This document shows, in pieces, positions 40,306 through 49,381 of a DNA stretch of 64,000 nt; the first letter of the stretch is position 1; each line of letters begins with the position of its first letter. This DNA comes from Kluyvera cryocrescens NBRC 102467 (GTDB lineage Bacteria > Pseudomonadota > Gammaproteobacteria > Enterobacterales > Enterobacteriaceae). The notes under the pieces are model-generated. The model did not search any database. It was given only the letters and a program-made list of their open reading frames with translations, and was not told the origin of the DNA. Both the position numbers and the translations under genes were made by a program. The stretch is from assembly GCF_001571285.1 (NCBI RefSeq), contig NZ_BCTM01000011.1, forward strand, positions 62,001-126,000, read 5' to 3'.

Positions 40306-40664
40306 TTGTTTCTCCTGGCGCAAATGGTTGGCCTGTTGCAGAGAGTATTGTCGAAAAAGTCAGCACTGGCGGAAGTATAGGGAGGCATATTTTTCGTTTT
40401 TGACTTTAGTTGGGATCGCGGGACGAAGTGTGTAACCGGATAAGATTATTGTGTCCCAAAAAATAGTTACGGGAGTCTTTGTTCTGGCCTTAACGATTCA
40501 GCAAATGATTTAATGTTGCTTTTTTGTAAACAGATTAACACCCCCTATAAATCCTGATATGCTGGCCCACGCGGTACCGGGCTTTTACCCTACAAACTGC
40601 TGTCTCACAGGAGCGTGAAGAGATCGCCGACCGCATATGACAATGAGAGCGAGGAGATACCGTC
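40306..40664. other. yacH-acnB intergenic region
   Basis: This 359-base divergent gap has no credible gene. It holds the yacH ribosome site at its left end, an AT-rich middle with the candidate acnB promoter, and an acnB leader of about 110 bases containing a GAGGAG ribosome site at 40651-40656. Confidence 0.7.
40524..40551 (+). promoter_or_regulatory. Candidate acnB promoter
   Basis: TTGTAA at 40524-40529 and TATAAA at 40546-40551 are 16 bases apart, about 113 bases upstream of the acnB GTG. GATATGCT just downstream is an alternative -10 region. Confidence 0.4.
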
Positions 40665-43262
40665 GTGCTAAAAGAATACCGTGAGCACGTAGCTGAGCGT
40701 GCCGCCGAAGGGATTGTTGCCAAACCCTTAGATGCAACCCAAATGGCCGGCTTGGTTGAGCTGCTAAAGAATCCGCCTGCAGGCGAAGAAGAATTCCTGT
40801 TAGACCTGTTAATTAATCGCGTACCGCCGGGCGTTGACGAAGCCGCCTATGTTAAAGCGGGCTTCCTCGCCGCCGTGGCGAAAGGTGAAGCGACCTCTCC
40901 GCTGGTTACCCCTGAAAAAGCCGTTGAACTGTTAGGCACCATGCAGGGTGGCTACAACATCCATCCGCTGATTGACGCTCTGGACGATGCCAAACTGGCT
41001 CCTATCGCGGCGACCGCGCTGTCCCAGACTCTGCTGATGTTTGATAACTTCTACGATGTAGAAGAAAAAGCCAAAGCGGGCAACGCCTTCGCAAAACAGG
41101 TTATCCAGTCCTGGGCTGACGCAGAATGGTTCCTGAACCGTCCGCAGCTGGCTGATAAAATTACCGTTACCGTCTTTAAAGTTACCGGTGAAACCAACAC
41201 CGATGACCTGTCTCCGGCGCCGGATGCCTGGTCTCGTCCAGATATTCCACTGCACGCGTTGGCGATGTTGAAAAACGCCCGTGAAGGCATTGATCCGGAT
41301 CAGCCGGGCGTTGTGGGCCCGATCAAACAGATCGAAGCGCTGCAGCAAAAAGGTTTCCCGCTGGCCTATGTCGGTGACGTTGTCGGTACCGGTTCTTCCC
41401 GTAAATCCGCGACCAACTCCGTACTGTGGTTCATGGGCGATGACATCCCACACGTGCCGAACAAGCGCGGTGGTGGCCTGGTTCTGGGCGGCAAAATCGC
41501 ACCTATCTTCTTCAACACCATGGAAGATGCGGGCGCGCTGCCAATCGAAGTTGATGTGAACAAGCTGAATATGGGCGACGTGATTGACGTTTACCCGTTC
41601 AAAGGCGAAGTGCGTAATCACGAAACCAACGAGCTGCTGGCGACCTTCGAACTGAAAACCGACGTGCTGATTGACGAAGTGCGTGCCGGTGGCCGTATTC
41701 CACTGATTATCGGTCGTGGCCTGACGACCAAAGCGCGCGAAGCGCTGGGCCTGCCGCACAGCGACGTATTCCGTCAGGCGAAAGACGTGGCGGAAAGCAG
41801 CCGCGGTTTCTCTCTGGCACAAAAAATGGTGGGACGCGCCTGTGGCGTGAAAGGGATCCGTCCTGGCGCCTACTGTGAACCGAAAATGACGTCCGTGGGT
41901 TCTCAGGACACCACTGGCCCAATGACCCGTGACGAACTGAAAGACCTGGCGTGCCTGGGCTTCTCTTCCGACCTGGTGATGCAGTCGTTCTGTCATACTG
42001 CGGCATATCCGAAGCCGGTCGACGTGACCACGCACCACACGCTGCCTGACTTCATTATGAACCGCGGCGGCGTATCGCTGCGTCCGGGCGATGGCGTTAT
42101 CCACTCCTGGTTGAACCGTATGCTGCTGCCGGATACTGTGGGTACCGGTGGTGACTCCCATACCCGTTTCCCAATTGGTATCTCCTTCCCGGCGGGCTCT
42201 GGTCTGGTGGCGTTTGCTGCCGCGACCGGCGTCATGCCGCTGGATATGCCGGAATCCGTACTGGTCCGCTTCAAAGGCAAAATGCAGCCGGGGATCACCC
42301 TGCGCGACCTGGTTCACGCTATTCCGCTGTACGCGATCCGTCAGGGTCTGCTGACCGTTGAGAAGAAAGGTAAGAAAAACATCTTCTCTGGCCGTATCCT
42401 GGAAATCGAAGGCCTGCCAGATCTGAAAGTTGAGCAGGCGTTTGAGCTGACCGATGCCTCCGCTGAGCGTTCTGCTGCGGGTTGTACCATCAAGCTAAAC
42501 CAGGCTCCGATTGTTGAGTACCTGACGTCTAACATCGTGCTGCTGAAGTGGATGATTGCCGAAGGCTACGGCGATCGCCGTACTCTGGAGCGTCGCGTGC
42601 AGGGCATGGAAAAATGGCTGGCGGATCCGCAATTGCTGGAAGCCGATGCTGACGCAGAATATGCGGCAGTGATCGACATCGATCTGGCGGATATCAAAGA
42701 GCCAATTCTGTGTGCACCAAACGATCCGGACGATGCGCGCCTGCTGTCTGACGTGCAGGGTGAGAAGATTGATGAAGTCTTCATCGGCTCTTGCATGACC
42801 AACATCGGCCACTTCCGTGCGGCTGGTAAGCTGCTGGATGCTCATAAAGGCCAACTGCCGACCCGCCTGTGGGTTGCTCCACCAACGCGTATGGATGCGG
42901 CACAGTTGACGGAAGAGGGCTACTACAGCGTGTTTGGTAAGAGCGGTGCGCGTATTGAAATCCCTGGTTGTTCCCTGTGTATGGGCAACCAGGCGCGCGT
43001 AGCTGACGGTGCGACGGTGGTGTCGACCTCTACCCGTAACTTCCCGAACCGCTTAGGCACCGGGGCTAACGTCTTCCTGGCTTCGGCTGAGCTGGCGGCA
43101 GTTTCCGCGCTGATTGGCAAGCTGCCAACGCCGGAAGAGTACCAGACCTATGTGGCTCAGGTAGATAAAACGGCCGTCGATACCTACCGTTATCTGAACT
43201 TCGACCAGCTGACTCAGTACACTGAGAAAGCGGACGGCGTGATTTTCCAGACCGCGGTATAA
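40665..43262 (+). CDS. acnB: Aconitate hydratase B AcnB
   Basis: AcnB interconverts citrate and isocitrate and also handles 2-methylaconitate; it is the main exponential-phase aconitase. It is 865 aa, starting at GTG ([16 protein letters not shown] follows) with a good GAGGAG ribosome site. It has the AcnB order: a HEAT-like N-terminal domain (1-160), a swivel domain, then the catalytic part. The iron-sulfur cysteines appear in [15 protein letters not shown] near residue 710 and CSLCMGNQ near 769-776. Without its cluster the E. coli protein binds mRNA. A terminator follows. Confidence 0.98.
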   Translation: MLKEYREHVAERAAEGIVAKPLDATQMAGLVELLKNPPAGEEEFLLDLLINRVPPGVDEAAYVKAGFLAAVAKGEATSPLVTPEKAVELLGTMQGGYNIHPLIDALDDAKLAPIAATALSQTLLMFDNFYDVEEKAKAGNAFAKQVIQSWADAEWFLNRPQLADKITVTVFKVTGETNTDDLSPAPDAWSRPDIPLHALAMLKNAREGIDPDQPGVVGPIKQIEALQQKGFPLAYVGDVVGTGSSRKSATNSVLWFMGDDIPHVPNKRGGGLVLGGKIAPIFFNTMEDAGALPIEVDVNKLNMGDVIDVYPFKGEVRNHETNELLATFELKTDVLIDEVRAGGRIPLIIGRGLTTKAREALGLPHSDVFRQAKDVAESSRGFSLAQKMVGRACGVKGIRPGAYCEPKMTSVGSQDTTGPMTRDELKDLACLGFSSDLVMQSFCHTAAYPKPVDVTTHHTLPDFIMNRGGVSLRPGDGVIHSWLNRMLLPDTVGTGGDSHTRFPIGISFPAGSGLVAFAAATGVMPLDMPESVLVRFKGKMQPGITLRDLVHAIPLYAIRQGLLTVEKKGKKNIFSGRILEIEGLPDLKVEQAFELTDASAERSAAGCTIKLNQAPIVEYLTSNIVLLKWMIAEGYGDRRTLERRVQGMEKWLADPQLLEADADAEYAAVIDIDLADIKEPILCAPNDPDDARLLSDVQGEKIDEVFIGSCMTNIGHFRAAGKLLDAHKGQLPTRLWVAPPTRMDAAQLTEEGYYSVFGKSGARIEIPGCSLCMGNQARVADGATVVSTSTRNFPNRLGTGANVFLASAELAAVSALIGKLPTPEEYQTYVAQVDKTAVDTYRYLNFDQLTQYTEKADGVIFQTAV

Positions 43263-43309
43263 GATCGTTCCCTGAGGACGGCGCGTCAGCGTCGCCTTCG
43301 GGCAATCAG

Positions 43310-43339
43310 AAAGGGGAGAGCGTTGGCTTTCCCCTTTTT
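43310..43339 (+). terminator. Terminator after acnB
   Basis: AAAGGGGA pairs with TCCCCTTT across a loop that can itself form AGC/GCT, and a T run follows. It lies 48 bases after the acnB stop. Confidence 0.85.
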
Positions 43340-43474
43340 ATTTCGACGATAACCGCACCAAATGTCTATTACTGCTTTTGACCGTTTCCCTAACATCCTC
43401 TTACCGCGCGCTAACTTATCCCTTCACTATTTCTGACTCCTGCATAGGTTTATCCTGGCCGGAAGGAGATCGCT

Positions 43475-44203
43475 ATGGCTTCATTACAGCAACAGACTCT
43501 GATGATTATCGGCGGTAGTTCAGGCATTGGCCTGCGGGTGGCTGAGATGGCTGCCGACGCTGGGGCCAACTTGATCATTATAGGCCGCGATCCACAGCGG
43601 TTGGCAAAAGCACAGGCGCAGCTACAGCCGTATGGCGTTACGGTGGTGCTCCATCGCGTCGATGCCCACGATCATAACGCGTTGACGGCGCTATTTGCCA
43701 CGCTGCCTGAGTTCGATCACCTGGTCTCGATGGTAGGGGATGTGATGGGCGGCGGCTTTCTTAATGCGTCGATGGAGGCGATTCGTCACGTGCTGGAGTC
43801 GAAGTTTTTTACTAACGTCAAAATTGGCCAGTTGGCGGCAAAAAAACTGCGGACAGGGGGAAGTCTTGTTTTTACCTCCGGCACCGGCGGACGAGCGCAG
43901 GATGCCTGCGCGAGCTACGTAGGTAATCTGGGCATCAACGCGCTGGTGGAAGGTCTTGCGGTAGAAATGGCGCCTCGCGTTAGGGTGAATGCGGTATCGC
44001 CAACCTGGACCGTTACGCCTTTCTGGCGAGAGATGCCGGCCGAACAGCTGGCGGCAACCCAACAACGTTTTGCTCAAGCGATTCCTCTTGGGCGCACCGC
44101 CAGCATTGATGATTTGGCACAGGCGTATCTGTTTTTGCTGCAAAATGATTTCATCACCGGCCAGCATATCGCCATAGATGGCGGAATAATGCTCGGAAGT
44201 TGA
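43475..44203 (+). CDS. Atypical short-chain dehydrogenase/reductase family protein
   Basis: The protein is 242 aa with an SDR Rossmann fold: the nucleotide loop GGSSGIG is at residues 13-19 and GRDP at 37-40 suggests NADP preference. Ser135 and Tyr148 of the catalytic set are present. The lysine four residues after the tyrosine is replaced by Leu152 (SYVGNLG), and the usual NNAG motif reads MVGDV. The C-terminal VNAVSPTWTVTPF and GQHIAIDGG motifs are normal. A GGAAGGAG ribosome site precedes the ATG. It stands alone between acnB and yacL, where E. coli has no gene. Substrate is unknown. Confidence 0.87.
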   Translation: MASLQQQTLMIIGGSSGIGLRVAEMAADAGANLIIIGRDPQRLAKAQAQLQPYGVTVVLHRVDAHDHNALTALFATLPEFDHLVSMVGDVMGGGFLNASMEAIRHVLESKFFTNVKIGQLAAKKLRTGGSLVFTSGTGGRAQDACASYVGNLGINALVEGLAVEMAPRVRVNAVSPTWTVTPFWREMPAEQLAATQQRFAQAIPLGRTASIDDLAQAYLFLLQNDFITGQHIAIDGGIMLGS

Positions 44204-44346
44204 TGATAATGCACCCATACAGGGGGCGAACGTGCTTTTATTTGCATGACCTCTACATGGCGCGCTTTTTTTATTGCGCGCTGCTGCGATAATTACCTAT
44301 AGGTACAATGCAGCGGTGACGCATTGCCTTTGTAGAGGAACAGATC

Positions 44347-44709
44347 ATGGAATACGAATTTCTGCGCGACGTTACCGGAGGGGTAAGAGTACGTATGTCG
44401 ATGGGCCACGAAGTGGTCGGGCACTGGTTTAATGAAGAGGTCAAAGATAACCTCTCGCTACTGGATGAAGTAGAGCAGGCCGCACGTACTGTAAAAGGCA
44501 GTGAACGTTCATGGCAACGCGCCGGGCATGAGTACACCCTGTGGTTGGACGGCGAAGAGGTAATGATTCGAGCCAATCAGTTGGAGTTCTCGGGCGATGA
44601 AATGGAAGAAGGGATGAACTACTACGATGAAGAGAGCTTGTCGCTCTGCGGTGTTGAAGACTTTTTGCAGGTCGTTGCCGCCTATCGACAGTTTTTACAG
44701 CAGAAGTAG
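44347..44709 (+). CDS. yacL: UPF0231 family protein YacL
   Basis: The protein is 120 aa and nearly identical to E. coli YacL: it begins [20 protein letters not shown] and ends [16 protein letters not shown]. It is acidic, soluble and of unknown function, with no signal peptide. It keeps the E. coli position after acnB. The next genes on the other strand differ from E. coli (see the FKBP-type gene). Confidence 0.95.
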   Translation: MEYEFLRDVTGGVRVRMSMGHEVVGHWFNEEVKDNLSLLDEVEQAARTVKGSERSWQRAGHEYTLWLDGEEVMIRANQLEFSGDEMEEGMNYYDEESLSLCGVEDFLQVVAAYRQFLQQK

Positions 44710-44732
44710 AGCTGTTCTGGTCCCGCCTATCA

Positions 44733-44761
44733 GCAAACGCCTCCTTTCGGGAGGCGTTTGC
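44733..44761. terminator. Bidirectional terminator yacL / FKBP-type gene
   Basis: A 12-bp perfect stem (GCAAACGCCTCC with GGAGGCGTTTGC) and TTTCG loop lies between convergent genes. Confidence 0.8.
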
Positions 44762-44768
44762 GTTAAGG

Positions 44769-46316
44769 CTATTTAAGCTGAGGGGTGGCGGCCACGGCGT
44801 CGATGATGCTGACTGAATAAACCATGGTGGCCCCAGGTGGAATTTTCGGTGGGCGGCCTTCAGCACCGTAAGCCCGCTCTGCCGGGATCACGATAGTGAC
44901 CGTTCCGTGATTTTCCAACCGCCTGATGGCCGCCAGGAAAATAGGCGGGTAGGTTTTTAATTTTTGCGCAAGGACCTTATCTTCCGCTGCCATATCATTG
45001 ATGACCGTTCCATCGGTAAGCATTTCTTTGATGGTGACGGTAACAATATCATCGTCATTAATTTTGCCTTCACCCAGAGAATCTATCCGGCTATAGGCTC
45101 CCTGACTGAGTATCACTCCTTTTTGCTTGGCGAATTCCTCCTGGTAGCGTTTGCCATCACTGGCGGACTGTTGCTCAATTTTATGCAGACGATTGGCGAC
45201 TTTCTCCGAGGCGGCAATGAGGGCTTTATCACGCGTTTCTTCATCTAAAGCGATTGTTCCCGAGAAAGCATCGACGATCCCCCGTAGGGCGGTATCAAGG
45301 TCGATTTTGACGCCCTGAGCATCGCGGGTTGACAGTACTTTCAGCGCTTTATCTCCCATCGATACGCCTATCGCATACGCTTGCTGCTGAGATTCACTGG
45401 TTAGCGCGATGGCACTGGGTTTCTTATCGGCGTTGCTAGCGGTTAGCGCGGCATTGAGCCGCTCAATTTCGGCCGTTTTAGCCTGTAGCTGCTGTTTATC
45501 TTTCTCAGACTGCTGCGTTAGCGCACTGTTGGTCTCTGACGCTTGCTGTTGAGTGATAGTCAGAACATCAAGTTTCGCGGTGAGCGCCTGCGTAATAAGC
45601 TGCGCATCCGTCACTTTCGCCATGAGCTTTTGCTTGTCGATTGACGCAGCCGTTAGCTTCTCCGCCAAATCTTGTTTCTCTGTCACGCTGGTCGCGAGCT
45701 GCGTTTTTAGTCCCTGTTCCTGCGAGACGACCGTTGAGAGAAAGGTCTCCAGCTTCTGCTTCTCCGATTCAACGACAGAAATCTTTGCCGCCTGCTGGGC
45801 GATGATTTTTTCCGTCTCTGCGGACTTCGCCATGTTCTGCGTTTTAGTTTTATCTGCGGTGAGCGCCTGCTGGATTAACTGCTGTTTTTCCGCCGTCGCT
45901 GCGTCGAGCTTGTCTTGCAACTGTTTTACCCTAGCAAGCAGCTCTTGCTGTTGGAGGGAGGGCGGTGGTACAGCAGTGGTTTTCTCCGCCAGTTGTTTCT
46001 GCAATTGGCGAATCGTTTTCTCTTTTTGCGCAATGATTGCGGGCTGAGCAATGACTCTTTTTGTATTTTGAGGCCTGGCGTCATTAGCGCTTCCCGTACT
46101 TATGCGTTTGCTTTCAGCCGCTGTTTTCTGCGTGTTATTCTCCTGAGTTTGCTGCTGAGCATAATTCAAAAATGCCGGGCCTGAACTGCCATTGTTTGAG
46201 TTCGCGGTGACATTTGCCAACGGATCTTTTTCGGCATAGGCATTATGTGATAGTGATAGCGCTAATATCATTATTAGCGCTACGCTATTAACGGAAAGCG
46301 TAATCAGTCTGCTCAT
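44769..46316 (-). CDS. Exported coiled-coil protein with FKBP_N and FKBP-like C-terminal domain
   Basis: The protein is 515 aa with a Sec signal (about 1-28, ending HNAYA). A long Gln/Lys/Ala-rich coiled coil runs from about 95 to 297. Residues 306-412 resemble the FkpA/Mip dimerisation domain (AYAIGVSMGDKALKVL), and residues 421-507 an FKBP domain. The FKBP fold end AYGAEGRPPKIPPGATMVYSV is clear. The substrate-pocket Tyr, Phe-Asp and Trp of active FKBPs are replaced by TIKEML, VINDM and PPIF, so prolyl isomerase activity is doubtful. It overlaps the upstream lipoprotein gene by four bases. It takes the place of speD-speE. Confidence 0.87.
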   Translation of the reverse strand: MSRLITLSVNSVALIMILALSLSHNAYAEKDPLANVTANSNNGSSGPAFLNYAQQQTQENNTQKTAAESKRISTGSANDARPQNTKRVIAQPAIIAQKEKTIRQLQKQLAEKTTAVPPPSLQQQELLARVKQLQDKLDAATAEKQQLIQQALTADKTKTQNMAKSAETEKIIAQQAAKISVVESEKQKLETFLSTVVSQEQGLKTQLATSVTEKQDLAEKLTAASIDKQKLMAKVTDAQLITQALTAKLDVLTITQQQASETNSALTQQSEKDKQQLQAKTAEIERLNAALTASNADKKPSAIALTSESQQQAYAIGVSMGDKALKVLSTRDAQGVKIDLDTALRGIVDAFSGTIALDEETRDKALIAASEKVANRLHKIEQQSASDGKRYQEEFAKQKGVILSQGAYSRIDSLGEGKINDDDIVTVTIKEMLTDGTVINDMAAEDKVLAQKLKTYPPIFLAAIRRLENHGTVTIVIPAERAYGAEGRPPKIPPGATMVYSVSIIDAVAATPQLK

Positions 46317-46732
46317 GGTTTAATATTGTCGCCGCGCTTAACCAGACTATCTATCAACTCCTTTTCAATATCCGCGCACAGCTTTATGGATTTAAATTGA
46401 TACATCGAATCAATCCCTTTTTTTGTCGGTTCCGCTACTTTATTTCGCACGGTGTTGTATTGTGATGCGGCATTGATTAATGCCGTAAAATCACTGCTCA
46501 ACTTTGTCGCCTGTTGAGGGTTAACTTCTTTTAGCGACTCTAAGGCCTGACGGCAGGTATTGAGGCGCTCTTGCTCGCTGGCCACTCGTTGCTGTTCCGT
46601 TTGCTGCTGCGTTTGTTCGCTTGCGGATAACGATCTGGTTAGCCCTGAGGATTGCTGGGATTGGGTTGAATGGCAGCCCGATAATAAAACAATGAGCAGT
46701 GGCAGGGCATGGATAATAGAGGATGCGTTCAA
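46313..46732 (-). CDS. Putative lipoprotein of unknown function
   Basis: The protein is 139 aa. The N-terminus ends in a lipobox LLSGC with the lipidated cysteine at residue 20. The next residues are Ser/Gln, so the +2 residue is His and outer-membrane sorting by Lol is expected. The mature part has a Gln/Glu-rich helical stretch (QTQQQTEQQRVASEQERL, about 40-57), likely a coiled coil, and two further cysteines near 60 and 118. The stop overlaps the start of the FKBP-like gene (ATGA). The shared operon and matching coiled coils suggest that the two proteins interact in the periplasm. Confidence 0.83.
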   Translation of the reverse strand: MNASSIIHALPLLIVLLSGCHSTQSQQSSGLTRSLSASEQTQQQTEQQRVASEQERLNTCRQALESLKEVNPQQATKLSSDFTALINAASQYNTVRNKVAEPTKKGIDSMYQFKSIKLCADIEKELIDSLVKRGDNIKP

Positions 46733-46930
46733 GGTTTCATTCCATTGATGGTTAAGTTTCGATATCGAGCGATGGTAGTGAGGGGATAATAGGAATGCAA
46801 CGAGGGGAAACCTATTTTTTAAATTATGAATTGTGAATTTTTATTTTATTATTAATACATTTTTTAATGAATTTTTGAATTGAGATATGAATTGAATTTA
46901 TAAAAGGGATGGGCCGTGATTATTATCGCA

Positions 46931-46959
46931 ACATGTAGCCGCCTGATACGGCTACGTGT
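46931..46959 (-). terminator. Hairpin after yacC
   Basis: ACATGTAGCCG pairs with CGGCTACGTGT (one G-T wobble) around a 7-base loop, 25 bases past the yacC stop. The flanking 46733-46930 stretch is strikingly AT-rich, holds no gene and would contain the lipoprotein promoter. Confidence 0.55.
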
Positions 46960-46983
46960 TTAACTAACGCGACAAATGACTTT

Positions 46984-47331
46984 TTATTTTACGTAAGCGA
47001 GTAGACTCAGTGAGTCACGGGCCAGCGCTTTGCATTTTTTCGCGGTTGGGATGCCGATGCCGCTCAGGTCACGGTAGCTATCTTCACCCAGTGCCTTCAT
47101 GTTGAAGGTATCGTAATTGCTGAGGTCCCACTGGTTTTGCTGAGCAAAAAAGACCAGTGCACGACGAATTTGCGTATTAGGCAGGTTCTGGTAGCCACAG
47201 TCATTTTTCAGGAACACAAATACCGCCGTGAGATCGGCCATATCTTCCGCTTCAGACTCGCTTAATGCATAGCTCGAGCTGGATATCGCCAGTAGCGATC
47301 CAAGCAGCACAGTTCGGAAAAACATCGTCAT
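46984..47331 (-). CDS. yacC: YacC, PulS/OutS pilotin-family protein
   Basis: The protein is 115 aa and close to E. coli YacC. A signal peptide covers about residues 1-22 (SSSYA then L), followed by the conserved LSESEAEDMADLTAVFVFLKNDCGYQNLPN (partly EAEDMADLTAVFVFLKNDCG). Two cysteines (near 44 and 102) could form a disulfide. The fold is that of type II secretion pilotins, but there is no lipobox, and the role in enterics is not established. In E. coli it follows speE; here its downstream neighbour is the lipoprotein/FKBP pair. Confidence 0.93.
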   Translation of the reverse strand: MTMFFRTVLLGSLLAISSSSYALSESEAEDMADLTAVFVFLKNDCGYQNLPNTQIRRALVFFAQQNQWDLSNYDTFNMKALGEDSYRDLSGIGIPTAKKCKALARDSLSLLAYVK

Positions 47332-47410
47332 TTCTTATACCTTACATCGTCGATATTCAACGTTAACATACTTCCCAAGGGGACGGGGAGCATTATTCGC
47401 CGCTTTATGC

Positions 47411-47441
47411 TTGACCTTCCTGCAGGGGTAGGGTTTAAGCT
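47411..47441 (+). promoter_or_regulatory. CueR-type cueO promoter
   Basis: TTGACC (47411-47416) and TAAGCT (47436-47441) are separated by a 19-base spacer, the overlong spacing used by MerR-family activators. The spacer holds the dyad ACCTTCC-N7-GTAGGGT, which matches 12 of 14 bases of the CueR half-site pattern. Copper(I)-CueR activation of cueO is therefore expected. Confidence 0.85.
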
Positions 47442-47477
47442 CAATTAATCACCAGAAGCCGAAAAAAGGATGTAACG

Positions 47478-49043
47478 ATGCATCGTCGTGATTTTATCAA
47501 ATTAAGCGCCGCTATCGGCGTCGCCAGCGCCTTGCCTCTGTGGAGCCGTGCGGTATTCGCCGCCGAACGCACCTCGCTTCCCATTCCTCCTTTACTGACC
47601 GCTGATGCGAACAATCAAATTGTGCTCAACGTGCAGGCCGGTCAATCGCAGTTTGGCGGGAAAACGGCGACTACCTGGGGATACAACGGCAGTCTTTTGG
47701 GCCCGGCAATACGGTTGGAGCAGTGGAAACCGGCAACGGTCAAAATTAGCAATGGCCTGAAAGAAGAAACCACCGTGCACTGGCACGGATTGGAGGTGTC
47801 GGGCGATGTAGATGGCGGGCCGCAGGGCATTATTCAACCCGGCGCCAGCCGTACGGTCAGCTTTACGCCGACGCAGCGCGCGGCGACCTGTTGGTTCCAC
47901 CCGCATCAGCACGGAAAAACCGGGCATCAGGTCGCGATGGGGTTGGCCGGACTGGTATTGATTGACGATGAAGACACCCGCAAGCTGATGCTGCCAAAAC
48001 AGTGGGGTATCGATGATATTCCGGTGATTATGCAGGATAAGAAATTCACCGCAGCGGGTGAAATTGACTATCAGCTCGATATCATGAGTGCGGCGGTTGG
48101 CTGGTTTGGCGATACCCTGCTGACCAACGGCGTCCAGTATCCGCAGCACGCGCCGCCGCGCGGCTGGGTGCGATTGCGTCTGCTGAATGGCTGTAACGCC
48201 CGCTCGCTGACGATTGCCGCCAGTGATAAGCGCGCGCTGTACGTGATTGCCAGCGACGGTGGTTTGCTAGCGGAGCCGGTGCAGGTCAATGAACTGCCGA
48301 TGCTGATGGGCGAGCGTTTTGAAGTGCTGGTGGATGTGCGTGACGGCAAACCGTTTGACCTGGTTACGCTGCCGGTGACACAGATGGGGATGGCCGTTGC
48401 GCCATTTGACAAGGCGGTACCGATCCTGCGCGTGCAGCCGGTGGGGATTCCCGGCTCGGGGACGCTGCCGGATTCGCTGGTCTCTATGCCCGCGCTGCCT
48501 TCGCTGGACGGACTGACCCAGCGTAAGCTCCAGCTATCAATGGACCCGATGCTTGACATGATGGGCATGCAGGCGCTGATGAAGAAGTACGGTAATCAGG
48601 CGATGAGCGGTATGGATCACGGCGATATGATGGGCCACGGTGGCATGAAAATGGATCACGGTGGGATGGGGAATATGCATCATGGCGCAGGCGGTTTCGA
48701 TTTCCATAACGCGAACCGGATTAACGGCCAAGCGTTTGATATGAATGTGCCGATGTTTGCTGCCGCTAAAGGGCAGTATGAACGCTGGGTGATTTCCAGT
48801 GAAGGCGACATGATGTTGCATCCATTCCATATTCACGGTACCCAGTTCCGTATTTTACGTGAAAATGGCCAGGCCCCGGCGGCACATCGCTCTGGCTGGA
48901 AAGACACGGTACGTGTGGAAGGCGGAGTCAGTGAAGTGCTGGTGAAGTTCGATCATGAAGCGTCGAAAGAGAACATGTATATGGCGCATTGCCATCTACT
49001 GGAGCATGAGGATACCGGCATGATGCTCGGATTTACCGTCTAA
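47478..49043 (+). CDS. cueO: Multicopper oxidase CueO
   Basis: CueO oxidises Cu(I) in the periplasm and protects against copper. It is 521 aa (E. coli 516) with a Tat signal, [14 protein letters not shown], cleaved near residue 28. Copper ligands are visible in HWHGLE and WFHPHQHGK near residues 100-145 and in HPFHIHG and [12 protein letters not shown] near the C-terminus, including the type 1 Cys. A Met/His-rich insert (about 353-410, [15 protein letters not shown] onward) covers the type 1 site and binds substrate Cu(I), as in E. coli. It is monocistronic. Confidence 0.97.
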   Translation: MHRRDFIKLSAAIGVASALPLWSRAVFAAERTSLPIPPLLTADANNQIVLNVQAGQSQFGGKTATTWGYNGSLLGPAIRLEQWKPATVKISNGLKEETTVHWHGLEVSGDVDGGPQGIIQPGASRTVSFTPTQRAATCWFHPHQHGKTGHQVAMGLAGLVLIDDEDTRKLMLPKQWGIDDIPVIMQDKKFTAAGEIDYQLDIMSAAVGWFGDTLLTNGVQYPQHAPPRGWVRLRLLNGCNARSLTIAASDKRALYVIASDGGLLAEPVQVNELPMLMGERFEVLVDVRDGKPFDLVTLPVTQMGMAVAPFDKAVPILRVQPVGIPGSGTLPDSLVSMPALPSLDGLTQRKLQLSMDPMLDMMGMQALMKKYGNQAMSGMDHGDMMGHGGMKMDHGGMGNMHHGAGGFDFHNANRINGQAFDMNVPMFAAAKGQYERWVISSEGDMMLHPFHIHGTQFRILRENGQAPAAHRSGWKDTVRVEGGVSEVLVKFDHEASKENMYMAHCHLLEHEDTGMMLGFTV

Positions 49044-49050
49044 GAAAATG

Positions 49051-49076
49051 ACCGGGTGGCGATTATGCCATCCGGT
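49051..49076. repeat. REP-like hairpin after cueO
   Basis: ACCGGGTGGC and GCCATCCGGT form a 10-bp stem with one wobble. The GCCATCCGG/CCGGGTGGC core resembles enterobacterial REP elements. It may also act as the cueO terminator or protect the mRNA end. Confidence 0.55.
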
Positions 49077-49157
49077 AAAACAGGATGTTCTTCAACGGGG
49101 CATCCGTCATTTCATTGATAAACAATGCGGATATGCTGGCATGATTAGCGAGAAATC

Positions 49158-49303
49158 ATGAAGTTAGAATAAGCCTTATCCGTAAGCTCCTCACTGCACT
49201 TTTGAGCATGATGGCGGCGGTTTCAGCGCATGCTGGAATGACGCATGTGGTTGCCCAGTACCGGGGCGGCGAGGACTTTGTTGCTGTCGTTGAAATTTGG
49301 TGA
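49158..49303 (+). pseudogene. Possible remnant of a small exported peptide
   Basis: The 338-base cueO-gcd gap, which is far shorter in E. coli, contains an open stretch reading RKLLTALLSMMAAVSAHA then GMTHVVAQYRGGEDFVAV and a stop at 49301. This looks like a signal peptide plus a short mature part. The frame has no upstream ATG: the nearest ATG (49158) is one base out of frame, as if one base had been lost. An in-frame ATG at 49208 would give only 31 residues. I recognise no family, so treat it as tentative. Confidence 0.25.
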
Positions 49304-49327
49304 GGTGTCTCGATCAGCGAGAAGAAT

Positions 49328-49362
49328 AAAAAAACGCCCGCAAATTCTGCGGGCGTTTTTAT
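49328..49362. terminator. Terminator of gcd, bidirectional
   Basis: AAAACGCCCGCA pairs with TGCGGGCGTTTT around AATTC, with A and T runs on both sides, 20 bases beyond the gcd stop. Confidence 0.88.
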
Positions 49363-49381
49363 TGATGACGACAGTGGGGTA

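Noticed and set aside
46733-46983. AT-rich stretch that might hide an sRNA or IS remnant
   Set aside because: No terminal inverted repeats, transposase fragment or T-run terminator pairs were found; it is most simply promoter DNA of an acquired cassette plus the yacC hairpin.
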